From contig NZ_WOAC01000012.1 of the NCBI RefSeq assembly GCF_009749525.1, positions 62,001 to 126,000 of the forward strand: a stretch of DNA of 64,000 nt, read 5' to 3'. The position numbers and the translations under genes were made by a program. The notes below the pieces were generated by a model that was given only the letters and a program-made list of their open reading frames with translations, was not told where the DNA came from and did no database searches. The first letter of the stretch is position 1, and each line of letters starts with the position of its first letter. The stretch is from Mesorhizobium xinjiangense. GTDB lineage: Bacteria > Pseudomonadota > Alphaproteobacteria > Rhizobiales > Rhizobiaceae. Shown in pieces: positions 44,414 to 54,009 of this stretch.

Positions 44414-44656
44414 ATGACCAATGTCGTCTCCCTTCATGGAGGCAAGCGTTGGAAGGCCGTGATCGAGTATCGAAGCGATGATGGCCCGAAGAGCGTCGAG
44501 CATTATTTCGAAGAAATTTCGGATCTCCACCTCATCGTCGAGCATGGGCCGGACTGGAACCTGCTGATCCGGTGCACCCTAACGCTGAACCGCCATGATG
44601 GTGGCGAGGAGCAGAATAGCGTTGCAAAGGCGCTCAGTCAGGAGCGCCTGCGGTGA
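44414..44656 (+). CDS. Small hypothetical protein
   Basis: 80-residue protein beginning MTNVVSLHGGKRWKAVIEYRSDDGPKSVEHYFEEISDLHLIVEHGPDWNLL. It looks like a compact beta-rich domain with a conserved HGPDW motif. Not recognised as a named family. It follows the 37-residue membrane protein on the same strand. Confidence 0.7.
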   Translation: MTNVVSLHGGKRWKAVIEYRSDDGPKSVEHYFEEISDLHLIVEHGPDWNLLIRCTLTLNRHDGGEEQNSVAKALSQERLR

Positions 44657-44770
44657 AAATGCCGCAACGACCGGAGATGCGATACTGCGCTTCAGAAGTG
44701 TAACGGGTGGGCCATAGATGGAGCGTCCCTTGCGCGCCCAATAGGCCACAGCGCGCTCAGATCGCGCGCA

Positions 44771-45685
44771 TCAGGGCCATCTCACCGCCGGGGGCATGCT
44801 CGACAGGATCGATTCGACATTACCGCCCGTCTTCAGCCCGAACGTGGTGCCGCGGTCGTAGAGAAGGTTGAACTCGACATAGCGCCCGCGGCGCAGCAGT
44901 TGTTCCTCGCGGTCGGCCTCGGTCCAGTTGGCGTTCATGTTGCGCCGCACGATGTGCTGGTAGACGATCAGGAAGGCCCGTCCGACATCCCGGGTGAAGG
45001 CGAAGTCGGCGTCGAAGCCGCCGCTCTCGGCCGGCGAATGCAGCCAGTCGTAGAAGATGCCGCCGATGCCGCGCGGCTCGCTGCGGTGCGGCAGGTAGAA
45101 ATAGTCGTCGCACCAGGCCTTGAACCGTTCGTGATCGGCGACCCCGGCGTGCCGGTCGCAAACGAGCTTCATCGCCTTGTGAAACGCGATCGAGTCTGGA
45201 TCGTCCTGCGTGCGGCGGCGATCCAGCACCGGCGTGAGGTCGGCTCCGCCGCCGAACCATTGGCGCGCGGTGACGACCATGCGCGTGTTCATGTGCACGG
45301 CCGGAACGTTCGGGTTCCAGGGATGCGCGATGAGCGAGATGCCGGACGCCCAGAAGCGCGGATCGTCCTCGCTGCCCGGTATCTGCCTGGCGAATTCCGG
45401 GGAGAACTGGCCATGAACGGTCGAGGTGTGGACGCCGGCCTTTTCGAAGACGCGGCCGTGCATCATCGACATGACGCCGCCGCCGCCCTTGCCGTCCTCG
45501 CGCAGCCATTCCTTGCGCTCGAAACGGCCGGCGGCCCAGCCCGCCTGCGGACCGGCAAGCGCGTCCTCCAACTGCTCGAACCCGGTGCAGATGGTGTCGC
45601 GCAGCGTTTCGAACCAGGCTTTCGCCTCCGCCTTCCTGGTCTCCAGATCGGCTGGCATGTCTGCGGGGATGTCCGGGCGTTGCAT
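44771..45685 (-). CDS. hemF: Oxygen-dependent coproporphyrinogen III oxidase
   Basis: 304-residue enzyme that decarboxylates coproporphyrinogen III to protoporphyrinogen IX in haem synthesis using O2. Family motifs include [11 protein letters not shown]-like [24 protein letters not shown], the [28 protein letters not shown] block and the C-terminal [13 protein letters not shown]. Start ATG 45685 (MQRPDIPAD) follows AAGGAG. The longer in-frame ORF has no family similarity. Confidence 0.95.
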   Translation of the reverse strand: MQRPDIPADMPADLETRKAEAKAWFETLRDTICTGFEQLEDALAGPQAGWAAGRFERKEWLREDGKGGGGVMSMMHGRVFEKAGVHTSTVHGQFSPEFARQIPGSEDDPRFWASGISLIAHPWNPNVPAVHMNTRMVVTARQWFGGGADLTPVLDRRRTQDDPDSIAFHKAMKLVCDRHAGVADHERFKAWCDDYFYLPHRSEPRGIGGIFYDWLHSPAESGGFDADFAFTRDVGRAFLIVYQHIVRRNMNANWTEADREEQLLRRGRYVEFNLLYDRGTTFGLKTGGNVESILSSMPPAVRWP

Positions 45686-45861
45686 TTCTTCTCCTTGCGC
45701 CAGTCGCCCCGCCGCGGTCGATGGCCAAGGGACACCGGCCAAGTAGCGCAGGAACCGGGCCCCCGCAAGGCGCCGCCGCCGCGACCCGCCGGCGCAGGGA
45801 AAAGACTCGCAATTGCACCCCGCCATGCCTAATCTTTCGGGGCAGTTTGGGAGTTAAGTCA

Positions 45862-46119
45862 GTGCGTACGCCACGTCGACCGCCGCTCGATGGACTGAAA
45901 CGGACGCTCGACCGGAAGCGGTCGCAGAACGCTCGCATGCCGCGCGACGGGTTCATCCGCGAAACCTATCAGTTGCCGCGCCTGGACGCCCGCGCCAAGG
46001 CGCGCGAATGGTTCGAGCGCTGGCCCAAACAGGCCTACTGGACCGAGATCGAAAGCTGGTGCGAGCGCCCCGAGGACGTGATCGAGTTCACCATGCGCCG
46101 CCTGCCGACGGCGGATTAG
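45862..46119 (+). CDS. Small conserved hypothetical protein
   Basis: 85-residue protein with a basic N-terminus (VRTPRRPPLDGLKRTLDRKR) and the conserved-looking core GFIRETYQLPRLDARAKAREWFERWPKQAYWTEIESW. Not a named family. Start GTG 45862 with GGAG about 12 bp upstream; ATG 45937 is an alternative. Divergent from hemF. Confidence 0.7.
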   Translation: MRTPRRPPLDGLKRTLDRKRSQNARMPRDGFIRETYQLPRLDARAKAREWFERWPKQAYWTEIESWCERPEDVIEFTMRRLPTAD

Positions 46120-46155
46120 CACCGTTTTCGGGGCATCTATACATCGTATATCGTC

Positions 46156-46938
46156 TCAAGCCTTGTCCTTGTCCTTGTCCTGCGCCGCCTTCGGCATCAT
46201 CGAGGCGAATTCGAGCGGGAAGGGGAAGATGATGGTGGAATTCTTCTCGCCGGCGATGAAATTCAGAGAACTCAGATAGCGCAGCTGCATGGCCTGCGGT
46301 TCGCGCGCCAGGATCTCGGCCGCCTCGACAAGTTTCTGCGCCGCCTGCTGCTCGCCTTCGGCATTGATGATCTTGGCGCGCCGCTCGCGCTCGGCCTCGG
46401 CCTGGCGGGCAATGGCGCGGATCATCGATTCGTTGATGTCGACATGCTTGATCTCGACATTTGCGACCTTGATGCCCCAGGCGTCGGTCTGCTCGTCGAG
46501 GATCTGGCGAATGTCGCTGTTGAGCCGGTCGCGCTCCGACAGCATCTCGTCGAGATCGTGCTTGCCGAGCACCGAGCGCAAGGTGGTCTGTGCGAGCTGG
46601 CTCGTCGCCATCATGAAATCCTCGACCTGGATCGTCGCATTTTCGGGGTCGATGACGCGGAAATAGATGACCGCGTTGACCCGGACGGAGACGTTGTCCC
46701 GGCTGATCACGTCCTGGCTGGGCACGTCCATGACCCGCACGCGCAGATCGACACGCACCATCTGCTGGACGAACGGGATGATGATGATCAGGCCGGGGCC
46801 CCTGACGGAGGTGAAGCGGCCGAGGGTGAAGATGACGCCGCGCTCGTATTCGCGCAGGATCTTGATGGCCCAGGACAGAATGAGGGCCAGAAGGGCGATG
46901 ACAATGGCATAGAATATCAGATCGAAGGGAATGGTCAT
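46156..46938 (-). CDS. Slipin-type SPFH/Band 7 membrane protein
   Basis: 260-residue stomatin-like protein: one N-terminal membrane hairpin ([20 protein letters not shown]), an SPFH domain with [34 protein letters not shown], and a coiled coil ([25 protein letters not shown]). It follows nfeD. Slipin-NfeD pairs form membrane scaffolds, and the NfeD protease can cleave the slipin tail in Pyrococcus. Confidence 0.92.
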   Translation of the reverse strand: MTIPFDLIFYAIVIALLALILSWAIKILREYERGVIFTLGRFTSVRGPGLIIIIPFVQQMVRVDLRVRVMDVPSQDVISRDNVSVRVNAVIYFRVIDPENATIQVEDFMMATSQLAQTTLRSVLGKHDLDEMLSERDRLNSDIRQILDEQTDAWGIKVANVEIKHVDINESMIRAIARQAEAERERRAKIINAEGEQQAAQKLVEAAEILAREPQAMQLRYLSSLNFIAGEKNSTIIFPFPLEFASMMPKAAQDKDKDKA

Positions 46939-47005
46939 TGGTCACTCCTGTCATGGGTGCCGAAGGCCGGCCGCCGCCGCGGCCGCGCGATGGGCCCGTC
47001 GGCGT

Positions 47006-48469
47006 TCAATCTTTGCCTGCCGTTCCATTGGAGGCGTCGTCGGCCGTCTTGTCTTCGGGCGCGCCGTCCTCGCCCGTGACCTGAAGCGTGAGCCCGTCCA
47101 GACCCGCCACGCGCACCGTCTCGCCTTCGGCAAAGGTCTGCGCGCCGACGGCCTTCCATTGCTCGCCATGCGTACGCACCTGTCCGGCGCCGCCCGACCA
47201 GTTCAGCACCACGGCCTCGGCGCCGATCATCTCTTCGCGCCCCGTGGCGACGCCGCGGCGGTGCGAGGTGACGGCGAGACCGGCAACCAGAAGCGACAGC
47301 GTCAGGCTTGTGACGCCGACACCGGCGATGATCACCCAGGAAATCTCGAAGCCGGGAACGTCCGTGTCGAGCAGGATGGTCGCCCCCAACAGGAACGACA
47401 CCGCGCCGCCGATGCCCATGATGCCGAAGGACGGCGCGAATATCTCGGCGACGATCAGCGCGCTGCCCAGCAATATCAGTCCGGCCCCGGCATAACTGAC
47501 CGGCAGCACCGCCAGTGCATAGAGCGCCAGCAGGAGGCTGATGCCGCCGACCGTGCCCGGAACGAGCGCGCCTGGATTGATGAACTCGAAGATCAGCCCG
47601 TAGATGCCGATCATCATCAGGATGAGCGCGACGTTCGGGTTGGTGATGGTGGCCAGAAGCCGGTTGCGCCAATCCGGGGTGATCTCCTGCGTCGCCAGAT
47701 CGGCCGTCTTGAGCGTGCGGTCCTCCTGGCCGACCTTGACGGTCATGCCATCGGCCTTTTGCAGCAATTGATCGATGGTCGCGGCGGTGAAGTCGATGAC
47801 GTTTTCCCGCGCCGCGTCGGTGGCGGTCATGCTGGCGGCCTGGCGCACGGCGCTTTCGGCCCAGTCGATGTTGCGCCCGCGCAGCTCCGCCAGACCGCGT
47901 ATGAAGGCAACGGCGTCGTTGACCGCCTTGGCCTCGGCCGCATTGCTCGGGGCGGCGGGCTCCTCCTTCTTCTCGGCATCGCCGTCACCATCCGGCTGCT
48001 GTTCCTCGTCGCCGCCGAAAGGCAGACCGCCGCCGCCGATCTGGATCGGCGTCGCCGCGCCGAGATTGGTTCCCGGCGCCATGGCCGCGACATGGCTTGC
48101 ATACATGATGTAGGTGCCGGCGCTCGCCGCGCGCGCGCCGCTCGGCGCGACATAGCTCGCAACCGGCACGGGGGAGGCGAGAATGGCGCGGATGATCTCG
48201 CGCATCGAGGTGTCGAGACCGCCCGGCGTGTCCATCTGCAGGATGACGAGCGGTGCGTTGCGTTCAGCCGCCGTCTCGATGCCGCGTGACACATAATCGG
48301 CGGTCGCCGGACTGACCGCGCCTTCGAGCTTGAGGATGACCGCGGTTGCGGCGTCCTGCGGCGCGGCGAGGGCGACAGCGCCGGCGATCACGGTCAGCAC
48401 CGAGGCCAGGATTCCCGTCACGCGCCGGACAACACCTCCGGCGCGCGTGATGCGCTGCCACAGGGTCAT
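47006..48469 (-). CDS. NfeD family membrane-bound serine protease
   Basis: 487-residue long-form NfeD. A signal-like helix at the N-terminus is followed by a ClpP-like protease (DTPGGLDTSMREIIRAILASPVPVASYVAPSGARAASAGTYI, with the nucleophilic Ser in ASAGTYI). Several transmembrane helices and a C-terminal OB-fold NfeD domain end the protein. It is 67 bp ahead of the slipin gene and co-transcribed. Role: processing of membrane or slipin proteins. Confidence 0.92.
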   Translation of the reverse strand: MTLWQRITRAGGVVRRVTGILASVLTVIAGAVALAAPQDAATAVILKLEGAVSPATADYVSRGIETAAERNAPLVILQMDTPGGLDTSMREIIRAILASPVPVASYVAPSGARAASAGTYIMYASHVAAMAPGTNLGAATPIQIGGGGLPFGGDEEQQPDGDGDAEKKEEPAAPSNAAEAKAVNDAVAFIRGLAELRGRNIDWAESAVRQAASMTATDAARENVIDFTAATIDQLLQKADGMTVKVGQEDRTLKTADLATQEITPDWRNRLLATITNPNVALILMMIGIYGLIFEFINPGALVPGTVGGISLLLALYALAVLPVSYAGAGLILLGSALIVAEIFAPSFGIMGIGGAVSFLLGATILLDTDVPGFEISWVIIAGVGVTSLTLSLLVAGLAVTSHRRGVATGREEMIGAEAVVLNWSGGAGQVRTHGEQWKAVGAQTFAEGETVRVAGLDGLTLQVTGEDGAPEDKTADDASNGTAGKD

Positions 48470-48549
48470 GCCTGAAAATATAGGAAAAAGCTCGGTTTTT
48501 GTAAGTCAGGCAAAAGTCGAGGGGCCGGTTTTGCTGCCGGCACGCTCGT

Positions 48550-49008
48550 TCAGCCCAGTTGTCGCACCGCCTCTCCCGCCGCCATCGCGGCCGACATCGC
48601 CAGGTTGAGACTGCGTCCGCCGCCGGGCATCGGGATGACAAGACGCGCATCCGCCGCGCTATGGACGACCTCCGGAGCCCCGGCGGATTCGCGTCCGAAC
48701 AGGAGGATGTCGCCCGGCTCGAATGCGAAGGCGGTATAGGGCAGGGCGGCCCTGGTGGAGAAGAGCAAGAGGCGTCGGCCCTCGGATTTGCGCCAGGCTT
48801 CGAAGGCGGTCCAGTCGGCATGCCGGGAAAGGGCGGCCATTGCCAGATAGTCCATCCCGGCGCGCTTGAGCGCCCGGTCGGACAGGTCGAAGCCCGCCGG
48901 CTCGATCACGTCGACGGCCAGCCCCAGACAGGCGCCGAGCCTGAGGATGGCGCCGGTGTTGCCGGGGATATCCGGTTGGTAGAGCGCAATGCGCAGATCG
49001 CGGTGCAT
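48550..49008 (-). CDS. trmL: tRNA (cytidine/uridine-34-2'-O)-methyltransferase TrmL
   Basis: 152-residue SPOUT methyltransferase that methylates the wobble ribose of tRNA-Leu. The knot motifs are LYQPDIPGNTGAILRLGACLG, LFGRESAGAPEVVHSAADARL and IPMPGGGRSLNLAMSAAMAAGEAVRQ. Start ATG 49008 (MHRDLRIALYQ) is chosen; the longer in-frame form has no similarity to the family. Confidence 0.94.
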   Translation of the reverse strand: MHRDLRIALYQPDIPGNTGAILRLGACLGLAVDVIEPAGFDLSDRALKRAGMDYLAMAALSRHADWTAFEAWRKSEGRRLLLFSTRAALPYTAFAFEPGDILLFGRESAGAPEVVHSAADARLVIPMPGGGRSLNLAMSAAMAAGEAVRQLG

Positions 49009-49155
49009 TCTCGGTCCCAATATTGCGTTGCCCGCCTGCCACAGCCGAGGGTGAAGCGTGGTGAAGCAGCACTTCCTCAAATAAGGTGGTAGCCAATCGG
49101 GGCAAATCGGTCTATAGAGCCTCGCATCGTCAACCTGAACCCAGAGGAGGCAGCG

Positions 49156-49212
49156 ATGGAATACGACATGCGTATCGCTTCTGACTGCCCGGCAAATGGG
49201 CGTTCCGCCTGA
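49156..49212 (+). CDS. Possible 18-residue peptide
   Basis: A short ORF with an excellent ribosome-binding site (AGAGGAGG at 49143-49150, 5 bp before the ATG) encodes MEYDMRIASDCPANGRSA. It sits in the 610-bp gap between the trmL and ABC transporter genes. A CCGCC/GGCGG hairpin overlaps its end. It may be a leader or a chance ORF. Confidence 0.3.
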   Translation: MEYDMRIASDCPANGRSA

Positions 49213-49300
49213 CGGCGGGATCGGTTCGACGACCTACTGACAATCTCCGTCATCGCCCGCATCCCGCTGGAAGCATTTTTTCTTCCGAAGGATTCACGCG

Positions 49301-49576
49301 ATGTGTGCCGATTTTTCCGCAAGACCTGTTTCGTCGACCAGTCACGCCGGTGACGAGCGTCCAAATGCGATCGCGACGGGGGCGCCCGATGTGGCAGCTC
49401 CTGCCGGTGCGATGTCAGCAGCCTTCAGCAGGGCGCTTGGCCCGAAGCTCACAGAGAGCCATTTGAAAGCTGGCGGCGATCGTATCGTCAAACCGGCAAA
49501 GCCCACCCCGATCGAATCCGGCCGGCCTGCACACAGACCGGCGCGCGCATCTGGCCCGCGCAAGGGGCACCGGTAG
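49301..49576 (+). CDS. Possible small hypothetical protein
   Basis: A 91-codon ORF starting MCADFSARPVSSTSHAGDERPNAI, with AAGGA 9 bp before the ATG. Composition is Ala-, Pro- and Gly-rich and it has no recognisable domain. It ends 42 bp before the first ABC transporter gene. It could be real or a chance ORF in GC-rich DNA. Confidence 0.35.
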   Translation: MCADFSARPVSSTSHAGDERPNAIATGAPDVAAPAGAMSAAFSRALGPKLTESHLKAGGDRIVKPAKPTPIESGRPAHRPARASGPRKGHR

Positions 49577-49618
49577 TCGCGTCGAGGATGATTGATTTTT
49601 TTGAGAGAATGAACTGCC

Positions 49619-51466
49619 ATGTTTCGCTGGTTTGAAAAGAAACTGAACCCGTTTCCCGCAGACGAGCCGCTCGAGCCGCCGCGCACGTTTCTGGCCTTCT
49701 GCATGCATTTCACCAAGGGCGCGTGGCCCGTGCTCGCCCTGTCGACGGTGCTGATGATGATCATCGCCATCGCCGAGGTGTGGATGTTTGCCTTCCTCGG
49801 CAACATCGTCGACTGGCTGGCGGCGAGAGACCGGGCGACCTTCCTCGACGAGGAGGGCGGCAAGCTTCTCACCATGGCGCTTGTCGTCGGCGTGTTCCTG
49901 CCGGCGGTGGTGTTCCTGTACGGTCTCATCACCCATCAGATCCTGATGGGCAACTATCCCATGCGCATCCGCTGGCAGGTGCACCGCTATCTGCTGAAGC
50001 AGTCGACGAGCTTTTACCAGGACGAGTTCGCCGGTCGCATCGCCACCAAGCTGATGCAGACGGCGCTGGCCGTGCGCGAATGCGTCATCAAGATGACGGA
50101 CGTGATGAACTACGTCACGGTCTATTTTGCCGGCATGCTGTTTCTGGCGGCTTCGGCCGACTGGAAGCTCGCCACGCCGCTGGTCGCCTGGCTGATCGGC
50201 TACATCGTCCTGATGCGCTATTACATTCCGCGCCTGGCCAAGATCGCCGCCGAGCAGGCCGATGCCCGGTCCATCATGACCGGCCGCGTGGTCGACAGCT
50301 ACACCAACATCCAGACGGTCAAGCTGTTCTCCCACGGGCGCCGCGAAGCGACCTATGCGCGCGAGGGCATGGGCGGATTCCTCGATACGGTGTACCGCCA
50401 GTTCCGCATGATCACCGGGCTCTACGGGCTGCTCTACGTGCTCAACGCGTTGTGCCTGCTTGCCGTCGGCTTTCTCTCGATCCAGCTCTGGCTGGCCGAG
50501 ATCGTCACGGTCGGCGCGGTCGCGGTGGTGCTGGGTCTGGTGATGCGCCTGTGGGGCATGTCGCAGTGGATCATGTGGGAACTGACGGCGCTGTTCGAGA
50601 ATGTCGGCACCGTGCAGGACGGAATCAGCTCGATCTCGCTGCCGCGCCTTGTCGAGGACAGGCCGGATGCAAAGGAACTTGTCGTGTCGAAGGGCGAGAT
50701 CGTGTTCGACGATGTCCGGTTCCACTACGGCAAGCAGAAGGGCGTGCTTGAAAAGCTGGCCCTGACCATCGAGCCCGGCGAGAAGGTCGGTGTGGTCGGG
50801 CGCTCGGGCGCCGGCAAGTCGACGCTGGTCAATCTGCTCCTGCGCTTTTACGATATCGAGGGCGGGCGCATCCTGATCGACGGGCAGGACATTGCCGACG
50901 TGACGCAGGATTCGCTGCGCGAGCATATCGGCATGGTCACGCAGGACACCTCGCTCCTGCACCGCTCGGTGCGCGACAACATCCTGTATGGCCGCCCGGA
51001 CGCGACCGAGGAGATGATGCTGGAGGCGGCAAAGCGCGCCGAGGCGCTCGACTTCATCGGCGAGCTCACCGATCCCAAGGGCCGCAAGGGCTTCGATGCC
51101 CATGTGGGCGAGCGCGGCGTGAAGCTGTCTGGCGGCCAGCGCCAGCGTGTCGCCATCGCCCGCGTCATGCTCAAGGATGCGCCGATCCTGATCCTCGACG
51201 AGGCGACCTCGGCGCTCGATTCGGAGGTCGAGGCGGCGATCCAGGAAAACCTCTATCGCCTGATGAAGGGCAAGACGGTGATCGCCATCGCCCATCGCCT
51301 GTCGACCATTGCGGCGATGGACCGCCTGATCGTCATGGACAAGGGCGAGGTCGTGGAGGAGGGCACGCATGACGAGCTGATCGCGCGCGGCGGGCTCTAT
51401 GCGCAGCTCTGGAACCGCCAGTCCGGCGGCTTCCTCGACCTGGAACCGGCGGAGGCGGCGGAGTGA
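49619..51466 (+). CDS. ABC transporter, fused permease and ATPase (first of a pair)
   Basis: 615-residue half-transporter: six transmembrane helices in about residues 30-330 and an ATPase domain with Walker A GRSGAGKSTLV, signature LSGGQRQRVAIAR, and catalytic Glu in ILDEATSALDSE. Type of the MsbA/HlyB exporters. The next gene encodes a close paralogue, so they may form a heterodimer. Substrate not known; both ATP sites look intact. Confidence 0.93.
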   Translation: MFRWFEKKLNPFPADEPLEPPRTFLAFCMHFTKGAWPVLALSTVLMMIIAIAEVWMFAFLGNIVDWLAARDRATFLDEEGGKLLTMALVVGVFLPAVVFLYGLITHQILMGNYPMRIRWQVHRYLLKQSTSFYQDEFAGRIATKLMQTALAVRECVIKMTDVMNYVTVYFAGMLFLAASADWKLATPLVAWLIGYIVLMRYYIPRLAKIAAEQADARSIMTGRVVDSYTNIQTVKLFSHGRREATYAREGMGGFLDTVYRQFRMITGLYGLLYVLNALCLLAVGFLSIQLWLAEIVTVGAVAVVLGLVMRLWGMSQWIMWELTALFENVGTVQDGISSISLPRLVEDRPDAKELVVSKGEIVFDDVRFHYGKQKGVLEKLALTIEPGEKVGVVGRSGAGKSTLVNLLLRFYDIEGGRILIDGQDIADVTQDSLREHIGMVTQDTSLLHRSVRDNILYGRPDATEEMMLEAAKRAEALDFIGELTDPKGRKGFDAHVGERGVKLSGGQRQRVAIARVMLKDAPILILDEATSALDSEVEAAIQENLYRLMKGKTVIAIAHRLSTIAAMDRLIVMDKGEVVEEGTHDELIARGGLYAQLWNRQSGGFLDLEPAEAAE

Positions 51467-51545
51467 TGCTGCCGCCTTCGTCTTGCCAAATCGATTCAGG
51501 AAACTTGGATAAGTGACTGCAGGGCAAGGATCAGAATCGCGCCAT

Positions 51546-53414
51546 ATGGACGACGACAGCACAGACGGCCGGCTGTGGCGCCGGGTCGAAAGGGTCATCG
51601 ATCCTTTCCACGACCCCGGCCGCGACGTGCTGCCGCGCGATGCCTGGAGCTTCATCGTCTACTTCGCCCGCCAGGCGAAGGGACCCTTCGTGCTGCTGCT
51701 TGTCATGGGCGGCCTGGCGGGTGCCGTCGATGCCGGGCTCTACTGGGCGATCGGCTGGCTGATCGACGTGCTCGACGCCTCGAGCCCGGCGACGCTCCTG
51801 GCCGACCATTGGCCGCAGCTCCTGGTTCTGCTGATATTCATCCTGTTCGTTCGCGCGGCGGTGGTCATCGCCGCGGCAATCGTCGAGCAGCAGATCATCG
51901 TGCCCGGCTTTTTCGCCATGGTGCGCTGGCAGGCCTTCCGGCGCGTCATCGAGCAGCCCTACGAGTTCTACCAGAACGATTTCGCCGGCCGGATCGCCCA
52001 GAAGATCATGCAGGGCGGCGAGGCGGTCGGCGATTTCATCGTCTCGATGCTGCAGTCGGTGTGGTCGTTCCTCACCTTCCTGGTGCTCGCCGCGACCTTG
52101 CTGACGGCGCTCGATCCGCTGATGGGGCTGGTGCTGGTGGTATGGTGCGGCGGCTACGCACTGATCATCCGCTACATCCTGCCGGAACTGCGCCGGGCCG
52201 GCCGCGCCACGGCCGACCAGCGTTCGATCTTCAGCGGCCGTCTGGTCGACGCCTTCACCAACATCGTCGCCGTCAAACTGTTCGACAGCGGACGGCGCGA
52301 GCATGCCTTCGTGCGCGACGGTCTGGAGAATTTCTATCGCGCGGTCACCCGGCTGACGCGCAACATCACCACGGTGCGGGCCTGTGTCGCCATCCTCAAC
52401 GGTGCGATGATGGCGGCGGTCGGCGCGATCGCGGTGGCCAACTGGACCGCAGGAACCATCTCGACCGGCGCCATCGCCGCCGCGCTCGGCCTGGTCTTCC
52501 GGCTCAACAACATGTCCGGCTGGATGATGTTCAACATCAACGGGCTCATCCGCCACTTTGCCACGGTGCAGGACGCGACCGGCACGATCTCGGTCGAGCC
52601 GGCGATCCGCGACGCCGAAAACGCCGTCTCGGTCGAGCGCACGAGCGGCGACATCCGCTTCGAAAACGTCACCTTCCATTACGGCAAGGGCGGCGGCGTC
52701 ATCGACGATCTGTCGCTGCACATCCGGCCGGGCGAGCGCGTGGCGCTGGTCGGCCCGTCGGGTGCCGGCAAGACGACCATCGTCAATCTGATGCTGCGCC
52801 TGTTCGACGTCGAGAAGGGAGGTGTCCTGCTCGACGGAAACGACATCCGCACCCTGACGCAGGCCTCGCTGCGCGCGCAATTCGGCGTGGTCAGCCAGGA
52901 GCCGATGCTCATGCATCGCTCGATCCGGGACAATATCGGCTATGGCCGCCCCGGTGCCGGCGAGGCCGAGATCGTCGAGGCGGCCAAACGGGCGGCCGCG
53001 CACGACTTCATCGTATCGGTGAGCGATCCGAAGGGACGCAGCGGCTACGACGCGCATGTCGGCGAGCGCGGGGTGAAGCTTTCCGGCGGCCAGCGCCAGC
53101 GTATCGCCATAGCGCGCATGATGCTGAAGGACGCGCCGATCCTCATCCTGGACGAGGCGACCTCGGCGCTCGATTCGGAAGTCGAAGCGGCGATCCAGGA
53201 CAATCTCTACCGGATGATGGAGGGCCGGACCGTCATCGCCGTGGCCCATCGCCTGTCCACCATCGCCGCGCTCGACCGGCTGATCGTGCTCGACAAGGGG
53301 CGAATCGTGGAAGAGGGCAGCCATGACGATCTGCTGGCCAGCGGCGGCCTTTATGCGCAATTGTGGAAGCGGCAGTCGGGCGGCTTCCTGGCCGATCGTC
53401 TAGCCGCGGAATAG
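51546..53414 (+). CDS. ABC transporter, fused permease and ATPase (second of a pair)
   Basis: 622-residue half-transporter with the same layout as the previous gene: Walker A GPSGAGKTTIV, signature LSGGQRQRIAIAR and ILDEATSALDSE. Start ATG 51546 (MDDDSTDGRLW) is preferred over the in-frame 51513. The gap to the first half-transporter is 79 bp. The two proteins share most of the ATPase domain, so a gene duplication is likely. Confidence 0.93.
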   Translation: MDDDSTDGRLWRRVERVIDPFHDPGRDVLPRDAWSFIVYFARQAKGPFVLLLVMGGLAGAVDAGLYWAIGWLIDVLDASSPATLLADHWPQLLVLLIFILFVRAAVVIAAAIVEQQIIVPGFFAMVRWQAFRRVIEQPYEFYQNDFAGRIAQKIMQGGEAVGDFIVSMLQSVWSFLTFLVLAATLLTALDPLMGLVLVVWCGGYALIIRYILPELRRAGRATADQRSIFSGRLVDAFTNIVAVKLFDSGRREHAFVRDGLENFYRAVTRLTRNITTVRACVAILNGAMMAAVGAIAVANWTAGTISTGAIAAALGLVFRLNNMSGWMMFNINGLIRHFATVQDATGTISVEPAIRDAENAVSVERTSGDIRFENVTFHYGKGGGVIDDLSLHIRPGERVALVGPSGAGKTTIVNLMLRLFDVEKGGVLLDGNDIRTLTQASLRAQFGVVSQEPMLMHRSIRDNIGYGRPGAGEAEIVEAAKRAAAHDFIVSVSDPKGRSGYDAHVGERGVKLSGGQRQRIAIARMMLKDAPILILDEATSALDSEVEAAIQDNLYRMMEGRTVIAVAHRLSTIAALDRLIVLDKGRIVEEGSHDDLLASGGLYAQLWKRQSGGFLADRLAAE

Positions 53415-53419
53415 GGGGG

Positions 53420-53728
53420 ATGGCCGGCAAACCATCAGACGGGATCGCCAAGCGCCAGGAAGCGCTTGACGCTCTTGAGTATGATTTCCTGGCCGAGAAG
53501 GCCGCCGCCCTCGGACGGGCTGGAGAGAAAATGGAGCGCGTCCTCAAGCGGCTCGCCGAAAGCGACGAAGCGGCGGGCGAGGGCGCAGAACGGACCCTCA
53601 AGGAAGCGGCGGACGCCGTCTACGCCTATTTCATCCAGCGTGAATTGTGCGGTCTGCGCCGCCATGACGAGATTATCCGGCAGTACCGGATTCCCGGCCG
53701 CGTGCTGGTTCGGCTGGGGGCGAAATAG
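53420..53728 (+). CDS. DUF6665 family protein
   Basis: 102-residue protein: a charged helical region (LDALEYDFLAEKAAALGRAGEKMERVLKRLAE), then YFIQRELCGLRRHDEIIRQYRIPGRVLVRLG. The pattern matches the DUF6665 family as I recall it. It starts 5 bp after the second ABC transporter gene and is likely co-transcribed. Function unknown. Confidence 0.7.
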   Translation: MAGKPSDGIAKRQEALDALEYDFLAEKAAALGRAGEKMERVLKRLAESDEAAGEGAERTLKEAADAVYAYFIQRELCGLRRHDEIIRQYRIPGRVLVRLGAK

Positions 53729-54009
53729 GCCCGCGGCCGGCGCGGTCGGCGGCCTATGCCGCATATGCGCCGTCCCCGATCGGGCGATCGCTTGCGGCGT
53801 GCAGCGGGCGACGGGCGGACCGTGTCCGATAGACCCGCGACAAACTGCCCACATGGTCCGCTGGCATATGGACAAGCGTCGGCTTCATGCCTAGAAACCA
53901 ACGCAAATTGCCGGAGATTCCAGCCGGCCTGCGGAGCCATGCCTGCGCGGGCAGAAATTGCGGGATGGATGGGGAGCCGGCCAAACGGGGTCAAGAGGAA
54001 GAGAGTTCC

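Noticed and set aside
51531-53360. 609-codon minus-strand frame across the second ABC transporter
   Set aside because: Antisense of a complete ABC half-transporter; no domain is recognisable and codon use follows the shadow pattern.
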